Assembly (NCBI RefSeq): GCF_000250655.1
Contig: NC_016935.1
Location: 1,196,001-1,260,000 of the forward strand
Direction: 5' to 3'
DNA length: 64,000 bases
Source: Paenibacillus mucilaginosus 3016
GTDB lineage: Bacteria > Bacillota > Bacilli > Paenibacillales > NBRC-103111
Shown: piece by piece, positions 34,471 through 42,159 of the stretch
How the letters are laid out: every line of letters starts with the position of its first letter
How positions within the stretch are numbered: position 1 is the first letter of the stretch
Notes under the pieces: generated by a model
Seen by the model: only the letters and a program-made list of their open reading frames with translations
Databases searched by the model: none
What the model was told of the DNA's origin: nothing
Position numbers and translations under genes: made by a program

Positions 34471-34965
34471 GTGGGAATGACCACATTGCGGGAAGCAAGG
34501 CAGGCGTTGTGGGAAAGCGTAGAAGGCTTGTCCGGTGATCAACTCGAGCAGCGGGTCGGAGAAAGCTGGTCGGTGCTCGGTAACATCGAACACCTGTACG
34601 CAATGGAGCTATTCGTGGCGGAGGCGCTGCGCGGAGTGCTTCAGGCTCCGGCGGGAGAGGCTGCGGCGCCGAAGGACCTTGGCAGTCTGCTGGACCGTTC
34701 CGTCAAGTACAATGCTCCGCCCTTCGGTCATCCGTCCGGAAAGATCGGCAGCCTGGAGGAAGCGAAGCAGCGGCTGGAGGAGTCACTGGTGCAGCTGGAG
34801 ACGGTCTTCTCGTCCGTACCGGAATCGCAGGAGGGCAGCGGCTACTCGATGCCTCATCCCGTGTACGGGATTCTGAGTGCGGCACAGTGGGAAGAGCTGC
34901 TGGCCCTGCATATCCTGCGTCATTCGGCCCAGATTGAGGAGCTTCGGAGCGAACTGGCCTCTTAA
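34471..34965 (+). CDS. DinB-like metal-binding four-helix protein
   Basis: A 164-aa protein of the DinB/YfiT superfamily. It has the usual order of metal-binding histidines: one in NIEHLYAMELFV (residue about 36) and two in ALHILRHSAQIEELR near the C-terminus. Members include bacillithiol- or mycothiol-dependent transferases and stress proteins; the specific reaction cannot be assigned. GAGGAGG precedes either a GTG at 34471 (5 nt) or an ATG at 34477 (11 nt). Both are plausible starts. Confidence 0.82.
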   Translation: MGMTTLREARQALWESVEGLSGDQLEQRVGESWSVLGNIEHLYAMELFVAEALRGVLQAPAGEAAAPKDLGSLLDRSVKYNAPPFGHPSGKIGSLEEAKQRLEESLVQLETVFSSVPESQEGSGYSMPHPVYGILSAAQWEELLALHILRHSAQIEELRSELAS

Positions 34966-35411
34966 ACGGGGCGGCTTCGCGGTGATAGGGCACCTGGCAC
35001 AGCATACGGAACCCCCGTTGGTTGTGGACGGGCCCCCGCAGCGGGCATCGCCTGCTGCGGCATGTCGTGGCGTAATTCTTCCACCAGGTCGTCCCTTCAC
35101 CGGGCCATCGTTTGCCGGCTTGGCCGGCAAACGGCATCCTGCCGCCAATTGACCGTGTGAGCGCCTAAGGAACGTTGTTCTAACCTCTGGGCAGCTGGAG
35201 GCACAGGACCTGACCCATCGCTTCCCGTCGTACAGGCCGCGCATGACGCATCTGCTGAGGGAAGATGATCGAAGTCATTTTCACCGGGCGCTCGGTGAAC
35301 GAAGAGGGGCGGCCTGGCTGCAATGCATAGGAAACAGGCGGAACGCAGATGCGTTCCGCCTGTTTCGGCATGCGCGGTGATTGCTCCCGGCTGAGAGAGG
35401 CTGCTTCCTGC
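34966..35411. other. Intergenic region with two strong inverted repeats
   Basis: No convincing gene. A perfect 10-bp inverted repeat GTTTGCCGGC/GCCGGCAAAC lies at 35110-35132 with a 3-nt loop. A 16-bp perfect inverted repeat, AAACAGGCGGAACGCA with its complement, lies at 35332-35365. The second is flanked by T/A-rich ends and lies downstream of gerQ on the minus strand, so it is the likely gerQ terminator. Confidence 0.7.
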
Positions 35412-36089
35412 TTATCTCCCGCCGGTACCGCCTCCGCCTCCCGCGCCGCCAGGACTGCCTGCACCGCCAAATCCGCCTCCCGCGCCGCCAAGTCCGCCTG
35501 CACCGCCAAATCCGCCACTCGTGCCGCCAAGTCCGCCTGCACCGCCAAATCCGCCACCCGTGCCGCCAAGTCCGCCTGCACCGTTGAATCCAGCCGTGCC
35601 GCCAGGACCGCCTGCACCGCCCAATCCGCCGGGAACACCGGCTCCGCCGAACCCTCCGCCGAACGAAGGGGCATACTGCAGCTCTTGATCGAAGGTCACG
35701 TAATCCAGGTTGACCATCAGAAGCAGATAGCGCATGCCCGTTGCCGGGTCGCTGATAATGATGTGGTCACGGCCGGCCGCTTCCAGTCTCCCCTTGAAGA
35801 TTTTGGCATTCCACTGGGAGTTGTTCTCGTAGGTCATATACAGCGTAGCGATCTTGCCGAGGTTCAGCCGCAGAATGTTCTCGATGTATGATTGTTCGAT
35901 CGGAAGCTGGCCCGGTATGGAAGGGCCGGTTGGAAGCGAGGGTGCTCCAGGCGCACCGGGCGGCAGGTATCCGGGCGGAAAGCCGGCCCCTGGCATGCCT
36001 TGGCCGGAAGGCTGGCCGCCTCCGGGCATGGAAGGATAGCCGGGGTACCCCGCAGGACCCGTGCCAATGGGATAAGGATTGTTGAACAT
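35412..36089 (-). CDS. gerQ: Spore coat protein GerQ with Gly-rich C-terminal repeat tail
   Basis: A 225-aa coat protein. The core (residues about 65-142) matches the GerQ family: QSYIENILRLNLGKIATLYM, NAKIFKGRLEAAGRDHIII and YLLLMVNLDYVTFDQ. In B. subtilis GerQ is crosslinked by transglutaminase and holds the cortex-lytic enzyme CwlJ. The N-terminal 60 residues are Pro/Gly-rich. The last about 80 residues are tandem 13-residue GG-rich repeats (GGFGGAGGLGG pattern), absent from the short Bacillus protein. AGGAGG lies 12 nt before the ATG. Confidence 0.92.
   Translation of the reverse strand: MFNNPYPIGTGPAGYPGYPSMPGGGQPSGQGMPGAGFPPGYLPPGAPGAPSLPTGPSIPGQLPIEQSYIENILRLNLGKIATLYMTYENNSQWNAKIFKGRLEAAGRDHIIISDPATGMRYLLLMVNLDYVTFDQELQYAPSFGGGFGGAGVPGGLGGAGGPGGTAGFNGAGGLGGTGGGFGGAGGLGGTSGGFGGAGGLGGAGGGFGGAGSPGGAGGGGGTGGR
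35454..35610. repeat. 39-bp tandem repeat encoding the gerQ tail
   Basis: Three near-identical 39-bp units (starting at about 35454, 35493 and 35532) and a diverged fourth unit. Units differ by one to four bases. The period is a multiple of three, so gain or loss of units keeps the frame. Confidence 0.85.
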
Positions 36090-36394
36090 GGTTCGTTGGA
36101 ACCTCCTCAGGACTCGCAGCCCGAAAGCTGCTTAGTGGAATGGATGACACACGGCCGGGCAGGAATAGGAACAGAGCGGCCGCTTGGCTCAATTCTTCGG
36201 CAATTGCACGATGACTGACCGCGGTAGGCACACGATTCATTCTATGAGAAGCGCCCGGATTTCTTGACTGGGCGGCGTTGATTTTTTTGCCGGGCCTCTC
36301 AGGCGTTCTTCGCGGTACTAGGGGAAGTTAGTACTTACCGGGGCCTTCGATTTTCTTACAATAAAGATAAGAATGTCGAATGGAATGGTGAGAG

Positions 36395-37405
36395 ATGCGG
36401 GCATTGGTGACCGGTGGAACCGGGTTTCTCGGAGGACAGCTGGCGAAGCGGCTGGCTATGCTGGGCTGGGATGTGACCGCGGCGGGGCGGCGGGAGGATA
36501 AAGGGCGCCGCCTGATGGAGCGGGGGATCCGTTTTTTGCGGGCGGATATGGGCGACAGGGAACGGATCGAGGCGGCATGCGCAGGCATGGATGCCGTGTT
36601 TCACTGCGCTGCGCTGACTTCACCGTGGGGGGATTACCGGGATTTATACGAAAGCAACGTGACGGGAACCCGGCATCTGCTCCTGGGCTGTCTTCGGCAT
36701 GATGTGGGCCGGCTGGTGCATGTTTCTACGGCGGGGGTGTACTTTGATTATACGGACCGGATGGGGCTGACCGAGTGCGGCCCGCTGCCGGAGCGGATGG
36801 CGAACGCTTACCTGCAGACGAAACGGCTTGCGGAGCTGGAGGTGGAAGCGGCGGGCAGACTGGGCCTGCCCGTCGTGACCATCCGGCCGCAGATGATCGC
36901 CGGGGAAGGCGGGGGCTCCCTGCTGACGAGGCTGCTCCGGGCGAATGCCCGCCATGGGCTGCCGCTCATTGACGGCGGCCAGGCCGTGGTGGACTTCTCC
37001 TTCGTCGACAATGTGGTCGATGCGCTGCTCCTGTGTCAGGCGGCACCGGCTTCGGCGCTGGGCCAGGCATACAACATCTCGAACGGGGAGGCGGTCCGCC
37101 TGGCGCACCTGCTGCCCCGGTTGTTCGGCACCCTGGGTGAGAAACTCAACGCCAGACCCTTGTCCTACCGGGCGGCTTACGGGTGGGCCGCTGCCATGGA
37201 AGCGGCTTCGCGGCTGAGAGGCGGGCGGCCGGAGCCGCTGCTTACCCGGTATATGGTCGGAGTACTCGGGCGCAGCCAGACGCTGGACATCCGGGCCGCC
37301 CGGGATGGACTGGGCTATGAGCCGCGGATTGACGCTGCGGAGGGGCTGGCCCGGCTCGCAGCCGCCTGGCGGGTGCAGGAGAGGTGCGCAGGAGCCATGG
37401 AGTGA
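36395..37405 (+). CDS. Extended SDR, NAD-dependent epimerase/dehydratase (3-beta-HSD-like)
   Basis: A 336-aa NAD(P)-dependent protein. It opens MRALVTGGTGFLGGQLAKRL (GxxGxxG cofactor motif). The catalytic Ser lies in VHVSTAGVYF and YxxxK in AYLQTKRLAE near residue 140. The IRPQMIAG and FVDNVVDA segments are typical of the 3-beta-hydroxysteroid dehydrogenase/isomerase-like branch of extended SDRs. The substrate is unknown. The ribosome binding site (GGTGAG) is weak and close to the ATG. A second, classical SDR follows 85 bp downstream, so the pair may act in one pathway. Confidence 0.88.
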   Translation: MRALVTGGTGFLGGQLAKRLAMLGWDVTAAGRREDKGRRLMERGIRFLRADMGDRERIEAACAGMDAVFHCAALTSPWGDYRDLYESNVTGTRHLLLGCLRHDVGRLVHVSTAGVYFDYTDRMGLTECGPLPERMANAYLQTKRLAELEVEAAGRLGLPVVTIRPQMIAGEGGGSLLTRLLRANARHGLPLIDGGQAVVDFSFVDNVVDALLLCQAAPASALGQAYNISNGEAVRLAHLLPRLFGTLGEKLNARPLSYRAAYGWAAAMEAASRLRGGRPEPLLTRYMVGVLGRSQTLDIRAARDGLGYEPRIDAAEGLARLAAAWRVQERCAGAME

Positions 37406-37490
37406 CCGCGATCATCGGGCTCGCTGGATTCCGTTCCCCGCTTGTGACACAATACGTAGAGCAGGAATGAGAGCGGGAGGGAACAGCGGC

Positions 37491-38357
37491 ATGAGAATCG
37501 GCAGCTCAGTACGGCGTGGAAGAGGCAGGCCGACGGCACTGGTGACCGGAGCTTCGAGCGGCTTGGGGCTGCGCATTGCAGCCGCCTTGGCGGCAGAAGG
37601 CTGGATGGTCGCTGCCGCGATGAGGGACCTCTCGAAGGGGGAGGCTCTGCTGGAGGCAGCCCGCCGGGCAGGAGCGGAGGAGCGAGTGGACTGTAGGAAG
37701 CTTGACGTCTGCGACGAAGAGGCGGTGCGGCATACCGTGCGGGAGGTGGCCGAAGACTACGGCCGAATCGACGTACTGGTGAATAACGCAGGCTACGCGG
37801 TTGGCGGCTATACGGAGGATATTCCGATGGAGGCCTGGCGCGCCCAGTTCGAGACGAACTTCTTCGGGCTCGTCGCCTTGACGCAGGCGGTGCTCCCGCT
37901 GATGAGGGAGCAGCGGCGGGGCCGCATCGTGAACATCTCCTCGATCAGCGGTCGGGCGGGCTTTCCGGGGTATGGGCCGTACGCCGCCTCAAAGTTCGCC
38001 GTCGAGGGCTTCAGCGAGGCGCTGAGGCTGGAAATGCAGCCTTATGGCGTCGATGTCGTGCTGATCGAACCGGGAGCGTACCGGACCGAGATCTGGCGCA
38101 AAGGCTTCGAAGGCATCCATGCCCCGGAAGGATCGCCCTACCGCCGCGAGCTCGAAGCGGTGCTGCGCTACTCGCAGCGGACCGCCGAGGCTGCGCCCGA
38201 TCCGCAGGAGGTCGCGGATGCGGTGCTTCGCGTCCTCCGCGCCCCGCGGCCGAAACTGCGGTATCCGCTCGGCAGGGGCGTGGCCCTCTCACTGCTCGGG
38301 CGGTCGCTGCTGCCGTGGCGCTGGTACGAGCGCATCGTGCGGCGGATGCTGAAGTGA
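37491..38357 (+). CDS. Classical short-chain dehydrogenase/reductase
   Basis: A 288-aa SDR with the TGASSGLG cofactor motif (about residue 18), LVNNAGYAVGG, the catalytic Ser in VNISSISGRAG and YxxxK in YGPYAASKFAVEG. It resembles fatty acyl-CoA reductase or retinol-dehydrogenase-like SDRs that act on lipophilic substrates; the true substrate is unknown. GGGAGGG supports the ATG at 37491 over one at 37467. The last 16 codons and the sequence after the stop are tandemly repeated downstream (38305-38654). Confidence 0.9.
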   Translation: MRIGSSVRRGRGRPTALVTGASSGLGLRIAAALAAEGWMVAAAMRDLSKGEALLEAARRAGAEERVDCRKLDVCDEEAVRHTVREVAEDYGRIDVLVNNAGYAVGGYTEDIPMEAWRAQFETNFFGLVALTQAVLPLMREQRRGRIVNISSISGRAGFPGYGPYAASKFAVEGFSEALRLEMQPYGVDVVLIEPGAYRTEIWRKGFEGIHAPEGSPYRRELEAVLRYSQRTAEAAPDPQEVADAVLRVLRAPRPKLRYPLGRGVALSLLGRSLLPWRWYERIVRRMLK

Positions 38358-38654
38358 GAGCGGCGAAGGCAGCGGCAAGCGAAGCCGGCGGGTAAGCGGC
38401 CCGGCCAGGAGCATGGTGGTTAGACGGCGCGCCCGCTGCTGCCGTGGCGCCGGTACGAGCGCATCGTGCGGCGGATCCTGAAGTGAGGGCGGCGAAGGCT
38501 GCGGGCAAGCGAAGCCGGCGGGTAAGCGGCCCGGCCAGGCGCATGGTGGTTAGACGGTGCGCCCGCTGCTGCCGTGGCGCTGGTACGAGCGCATCGTGCG
38601 GCGGATGCTGAAGTGAGAGCGACGAAAGCAGCGGGCAAGCGAAGCCGGCGGGGC
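38305..38654. repeat. 129-130 bp tandem repeat containing copies of the SDR gene 3' end
   Basis: Copy 1 (38305-38433) contains the real last 16 codons of the SDR gene and its stop. Copy 2 (38434-38563) and a partial copy 3 (38564-38654) repeat these codons, the stop and the following about 75 bp with only a few substitutions (for example ATGCTGAAGTGA against ATCCTGAAGTGA). The downstream copies have no start codon or ribosome binding site. High identity suggests recent amplification. Confidence 0.92.
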
Positions 38655-38702
38655 AAATTGGTTGCGCCGATCCGCCAATACATCGCCTAAGAGGAAGAGT
38701 GG

Positions 38703-38894
38703 AAATAACGGAACTCAAATGCGTTATGTCCGGCAATGGGAGGGTCATTTTTGAAATAGAGGAACGGAGGTTCGCTATTTCAGGGGATGACCCTGTTTTT
38801 TGATCGCACGGAGGCTGATAAGGCATCTGAGTTCCGTTATTTGTTGGGAAATGCCGGGAAATAAGCCGATAAGGCATCCTGGTTCCGCTATTTT
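38703..38894. repeat. Cluster of dispersed palindromic intergenic repeats (site 2)
   Basis: Four units of the family also found at 3982-4174: 38703-38727 (forward), 38753-38781 (hairpin form, GAAATAGAGGAAC paired with GTTCGCTATTTC), 38817-38842 and 38866-38894 (reverse). Forward and reverse units can pair into long stems. No gene lies within. Confidence 0.82.
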
Positions 38895-39020
38895 ATTTGA
38901 AGCTGCCCAGAGGATTGCTCCTTCCCGTTCCGCTCGCTTTCAGCATAGCGAAGATTGCCGCAGAGCGGAAGCGGGCCAGAAAAAGCGCCGTCTGTAAGTC
39001 CGCTTAAAGACAGTGTGCGG

Positions 39021-39154
39021 AGTAGGGGACGAGTGGACTTTTACGCTTCGGGCTTTGTGAAAGACAGGGGTTGGGGAGCAAACTCCGCTTCGAGCTATAG
39101 GGTGAAGCAGGGGAAGTCGAGCGAAAACTCCGCTTCGAAGGCTGTGACAAAGAC
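39021..39154. repeat. Degenerate 43-46 bp tandem repeat in non-coding DNA
   Basis: Three diverged units (39021-39065, 39066-39108, 39109-39154) share an order of blocks: AGGGG, GAG, ACTCCGCTTCGA, GCT and GTGA-AAGAC. No start codon and no conserved frame. The rest of 38895-39411 shows only a short hairpin AAGCGCA/TGCGCTT (about 39263-39289) followed by a T-rich stretch. Confidence 0.55.
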
Positions 39155-39411
39155 GGAGGAGCGGAGCACGCCAAAGCGTCTCCAGCACAGTGGACTCATG
39201 TCCTAGCCACGCTTCGAGCGCTCTGGAGAGGCGGACGTGCCCAGCGCCCGGCCAATCAAACAAGCGCAAACCCTAGAGGGCTGCGCTTGTTCTTCTTCCC
39301 GGCAGTGAAGCCTGCACGGTCTATTGTCTAAACGTCGGATACCACCCGGTACCGAAAATGTACCTCACCCTCGCCGCTATGTACCCGCGTACATCAACAA
39401 GGGCTGGCCTC

Positions 39412-40242
39412 TTAGAAATTGAAGTTATCCGGATCCGGTCCGAAGCGCTTGTTCTGGTTCAGGCCGTCGATCCGGGTCATATCCTCGTCGGAGAGCTCGA
39501 AGTCGAAGATCGACGCGTTTTCTTCGATCCTGTGCTTCTTGACGGATTTCGGGATCGTGGCGATACCGTGCTGCAGATCCCAGCGGAGGACGACCTGGGC
39601 CGGCGTTTTGCCGTGCTTCTCGGCGATCTCGGCAAGCAGCGGCAGATCCAGGTTCCCCTGCATCAGCGGGCTCCAGGCCTGCAGCTGGATGTTGTGCTGG
39701 CGGCAGAAGGCGCGCAGCTCCGTCTGCTGGAGGAGCGGGTGGAACTCGACCTGGTTCACGGTCGGCACTACGCCGCTGTCGTCGATGATATCCTGCAGGT
39801 GATGCGGCTGGAAGTTGCTGACGCCGATGGAACGGACGTGCCCCTGCTTTTTCAGCTCGACGAGCGCTTTCCAGGTGTCTTTATATTTGCCTTTCACCGG
39901 CCAGTGGATCAGCAGCAGGTCGACGACTTCCAGGCCCAGCTTCTTGCGGCTCTCCTCGAAAGCCTGGAGCGTGGAGTCGTAGCCTTGATCCCCGTTCCAG
40001 ATCTTGGTCGTTACGAACAGCAGGTCCCGCGGAATGCTGCTATCGCGGAGGGCCTGGCCTACGCCTTCCTCGTTCTTATAAGCTGCCGCCGTATCGATCA
40101 GACGGTAGCCGGTTTCGATTGCATTCGTGACCGACTGGACGACCTCGTCGCCCTTGGTTTGCCAGACGCCCAGTCCGAGCCAGGGCATATGTACGCCGTC
40201 ATGCAGGAGCGTTCTATCACCGATTTGCTGATAGGTTGTCAT
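39412..40242 (-). CDS. Aldo/keto reductase (YvgN-like glyoxal/methylglyoxal reductase)
   Basis: A 276-aa NADPH-dependent reductase, the same length as B. subtilis YvgN. It shows the AKR signatures: GVWQTKGDEV, the catalytic Asp/Tyr in RLIDTAAAYKNEEGVG, Lys in VTTKIWN, His in LLIHWPV, the GVSNFQPHHL segment, and the cofactor end TIPKSVKKHRIEEN. It probably detoxifies 2-oxoaldehydes such as methylglyoxal. The ATG at 40242 is preceded by GGGAGGG; the longer frame to 40305 is not conserved-looking. Monocistronic. Confidence 0.92.
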   Translation of the reverse strand: MTTYQQIGDRTLLHDGVHMPWLGLGVWQTKGDEVVQSVTNAIETGYRLIDTAAAYKNEEGVGQALRDSSIPRDLLFVTTKIWNGDQGYDSTLQAFEESRKKLGLEVVDLLLIHWPVKGKYKDTWKALVELKKQGHVRSIGVSNFQPHHLQDIIDDSGVVPTVNQVEFHPLLQQTELRAFCRQHNIQLQAWSPLMQGNLDLPLLAEIAEKHGKTPAQVVLRWDLQHGIATIPKSVKKHRIEENASIFDFELSDEDMTRIDGLNQNKRFGPDPDNFNF

Positions 40243-40434
40243 GAATACTTGTCCCTCCCTGAGAATCGTATAAAGGTGCACAACGAACGTGTGCGGTTCC
40301 TTCACCCCTCATTTTATCACAGCGGGAGAAGGCTTTAAAAATCGCAGAACATCATATACCATTACCCGGCTTGAAACGTGCTGAATCAGCGGCAGCGTGG
40401 GGTGTACAGGATTCGCCGCCCAGAACCCTCGTCA

Positions 40435-40470
40435 ACAAAAAAAGGCCCGCAGGGCCCAAAAGCCCTGCAG
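40435..40470 (-). terminator. Terminator of the urt operon
   Basis: Minus strand: CCTGCAGGGC and GCCCTGCGGG form a stem around a short T-rich loop, followed by T7. It starts right after the urtE stop. Confidence 0.87.
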
Positions 40471-40472
40471 GT

Positions 40473-41258
40473 TCATACAGCCAGATGCCGGCGCACCTGG
40501 TCTTCGCTGAGATCGGCCGAGCTGCCCTCGGCTACGATCACGCCTTTGTCGAGCACATAGTAGTAGTCCGCGATCGAGGTGGCGAACGACAGGCTCTGCT
40601 CGATGAGCAGGACGGACATCGTCCGGCTCGCCTTGATCGACTCGATGACGCGCTCGATATCCATCACGATGGACGGCTGGATGCCTTCCATCGGCTCGTC
40701 GAGCAGGAGCAGCTTCGGCTCGGACACCAGCGCCCTTGCGATGGAGAGCTGCTGCTGCTGGCCGCCGCTGAGGTCGCCGCCCTTGCGATGGATCATCTCC
40801 TTCAGCACGGGGAACTTGTCGAACACGTGCTGCGGAATGCCCGCCCGTCGCAGCTTGGCGTCCGCCGCTTCCAGGCCGAGCAGCAGGTTCTCCTCCACCG
40901 TCAGCTGCGGGAAGACGTCCCGGCCCTGCGGCACGTAGCCGATGCCCGCCTTGGCCCGGCGGTCCGGCGGCTGCTTCGTGTAGTTCTGCCCGCCGTAAGC
41001 GATCGTGCCGCGCTTCGGCTTGATGAGGCCCATCACGGTTTTCATCAGCGTCGACTTGCCTACGCCGTTGCGCCCCATGAGGCAGACGACCTGGCCGGGC
41101 TTCACGGTCAGGGAGACGTCGCGCAGGATCATGCTCTCCCCGTACCCGGCTTCGAGGTGCTTCAGCTCCAGGCCCGCGCCCGAAGCCTGCCCCGCACCGG
41201 CCGTCTTTGGTGCTGTGTTCTCCATCATCATGTTCTCTGTCATCGTGTTCTCAGTCAT
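40473..41258 (-). CDS. urtE: Urea ABC transporter ATP-binding subunit UrtE
   Basis: A 261-aa ATPase of the urea (HAAT/branched-chain-like) ABC importer. Walker A is GRNGVGKST near residue 63, the signature LSGGQQQQLS near 162, and Walker B LLLLDEPMEG follows. It matches LivF-type subunits, and position after urtD identifies UrtE. A Met/Glu/Thr-rich N-terminal stretch of about 28 residues precedes the ATPase domain and may be partly artefactual if translation begins at an internal ATG. Overlaps urtD by 8 bp, implying translational coupling. Confidence 0.93.
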   Translation of the reverse strand: MTENTMTENMMMENTAPKTAGAGQASGAGLELKHLEAGYGESMILRDVSLTVKPGQVVCLMGRNGVGKSTLMKTVMGLIKPKRGTIAYGGQNYTKQPPDRRAKAGIGYVPQGRDVFPQLTVEENLLLGLEAADAKLRRAGIPQHVFDKFPVLKEMIHRKGGDLSGGQQQQLSIARALVSEPKLLLLDEPMEGIQPSIVMDIERVIESIKASRTMSVLLIEQSLSFATSIADYYYVLDKGVIVAEGSSADLSEDQVRRHLAV

Positions 41259-42048
41259 TGCGCTCGCCCCGCCTTCCCAGGTACACTTCCGCCACGCGGT
41301 CGTCGTTCTGCACTTCCGCCATCGTTCCCTCGCACAGCACGGTGCCTTCGTGCATCACCGTCACGGTCTTCGCGAACTGACGAACAAAATCCATATCATG
41401 CTCCACCACCACCACAGTCTGCTTGTCGGAGATGCGGTGCAGCAGCTCGCCCGTCTTCTCGGTCTCGCTGTCGGTCATGCCGGCGGCCGGCTCGTCGAGC
41501 AGGAGCAGCTCCGGCTCCTGGATGAGCAGCATGCCGATCTCGAGCCACTGCTTCTCCCCGTGGGAGAGGGAGCCCGCTTTTTCTCTCGCCTTGTCGGTGA
41601 GTCCGATCATCTCGAGGTAGTGGTGCAGGCGCTCCCGCTGCTCCGGGGTCGTCTTGGCGACCAGCGTGCTGAGAAGACCGCGCTTCTGCCGCATGGAGAG
41701 GAGCAGGTTCTCCTGCACGGTCAGCGTGACGAAGATGGAAGGGGCCTGGAACTTGCGGCCGATGCCCAGCTGGGCAATCTGATGCTCCTGGTGCCGGGCG
41801 AGATCGGTCTGCCCCTTGAACAGCACCTTGCCCTGCGACGGTTTGACCTTGCCGCACAGGACATCAAGCAGCGTCGTCTTGCCTGCCCCGTTGGGTCCGA
41901 TGAGAAAGCGGAGCTCGCCGGCCGAGAGGGCGAAATCAAGACCGCGGATGGCCTTGAAGCCGTCAAAATTCACCTCGAGCTTCTCTACGCGGACGATCGG
42001 CTCGGATACGTTTTTCCGTGGTGATGTTTCATTATAATGCATAGCCAT
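41251..42048 (-). CDS. urtD: Urea ABC transporter ATP-binding subunit UrtD
   Basis: A 265-aa LivG-type ATPase. Walker A is GPNGAGKTT near residue 51, the signature LSHGEKQWLEIGM near 159, Walker B LLLLDEPAAGM, and the switch His is in VVVVEHDMDF. UrtD proteins characteristically carry LSHGEKQ. Strong ribosome binding site (AAAGGAGGAAGG). It pairs with UrtE to power urea import through UrtB and UrtC. Confidence 0.95.
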   Translation of the reverse strand: MAMHYNETSPRKNVSEPIVRVEKLEVNFDGFKAIRGLDFALSAGELRFLIGPNGAGKTTLLDVLCGKVKPSQGKVLFKGQTDLARHQEHQIAQLGIGRKFQAPSIFVTLTVQENLLLSMRQKRGLLSTLVAKTTPEQRERLHHYLEMIGLTDKAREKAGSLSHGEKQWLEIGMLLIQEPELLLLDEPAAGMTDSETEKTGELLHRISDKQTVVVVEHDMDFVRQFAKTVTVMHEGTVLCEGTMAEVQNDDRVAEVYLGRRGERND

Positions 42049-42159
42049 CTGCCTTCCTCCTTTGTCGGGGTTCCCGGGGTTGGGGATTCGGTCTGTGAAT
42101 CACGGCGCGGGTCAAAGCGGCTTGGCGGCTTCGGCTGCCTGCCGGGAAGGCGGGCGCCA

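Noticed and set aside
35454..35610. Possible CRISPR array from regular 39-bp units
   Set aside because: The units are contiguous without unique spacers, encode in-frame Gly-rich peptides of GerQ, and no cas genes are near.
35412..35660. Collagen-like triple-helix tail in GerQ
   Set aside because: The pattern is GGX and GGFGG, not regular Gly-X-Y with Pro.
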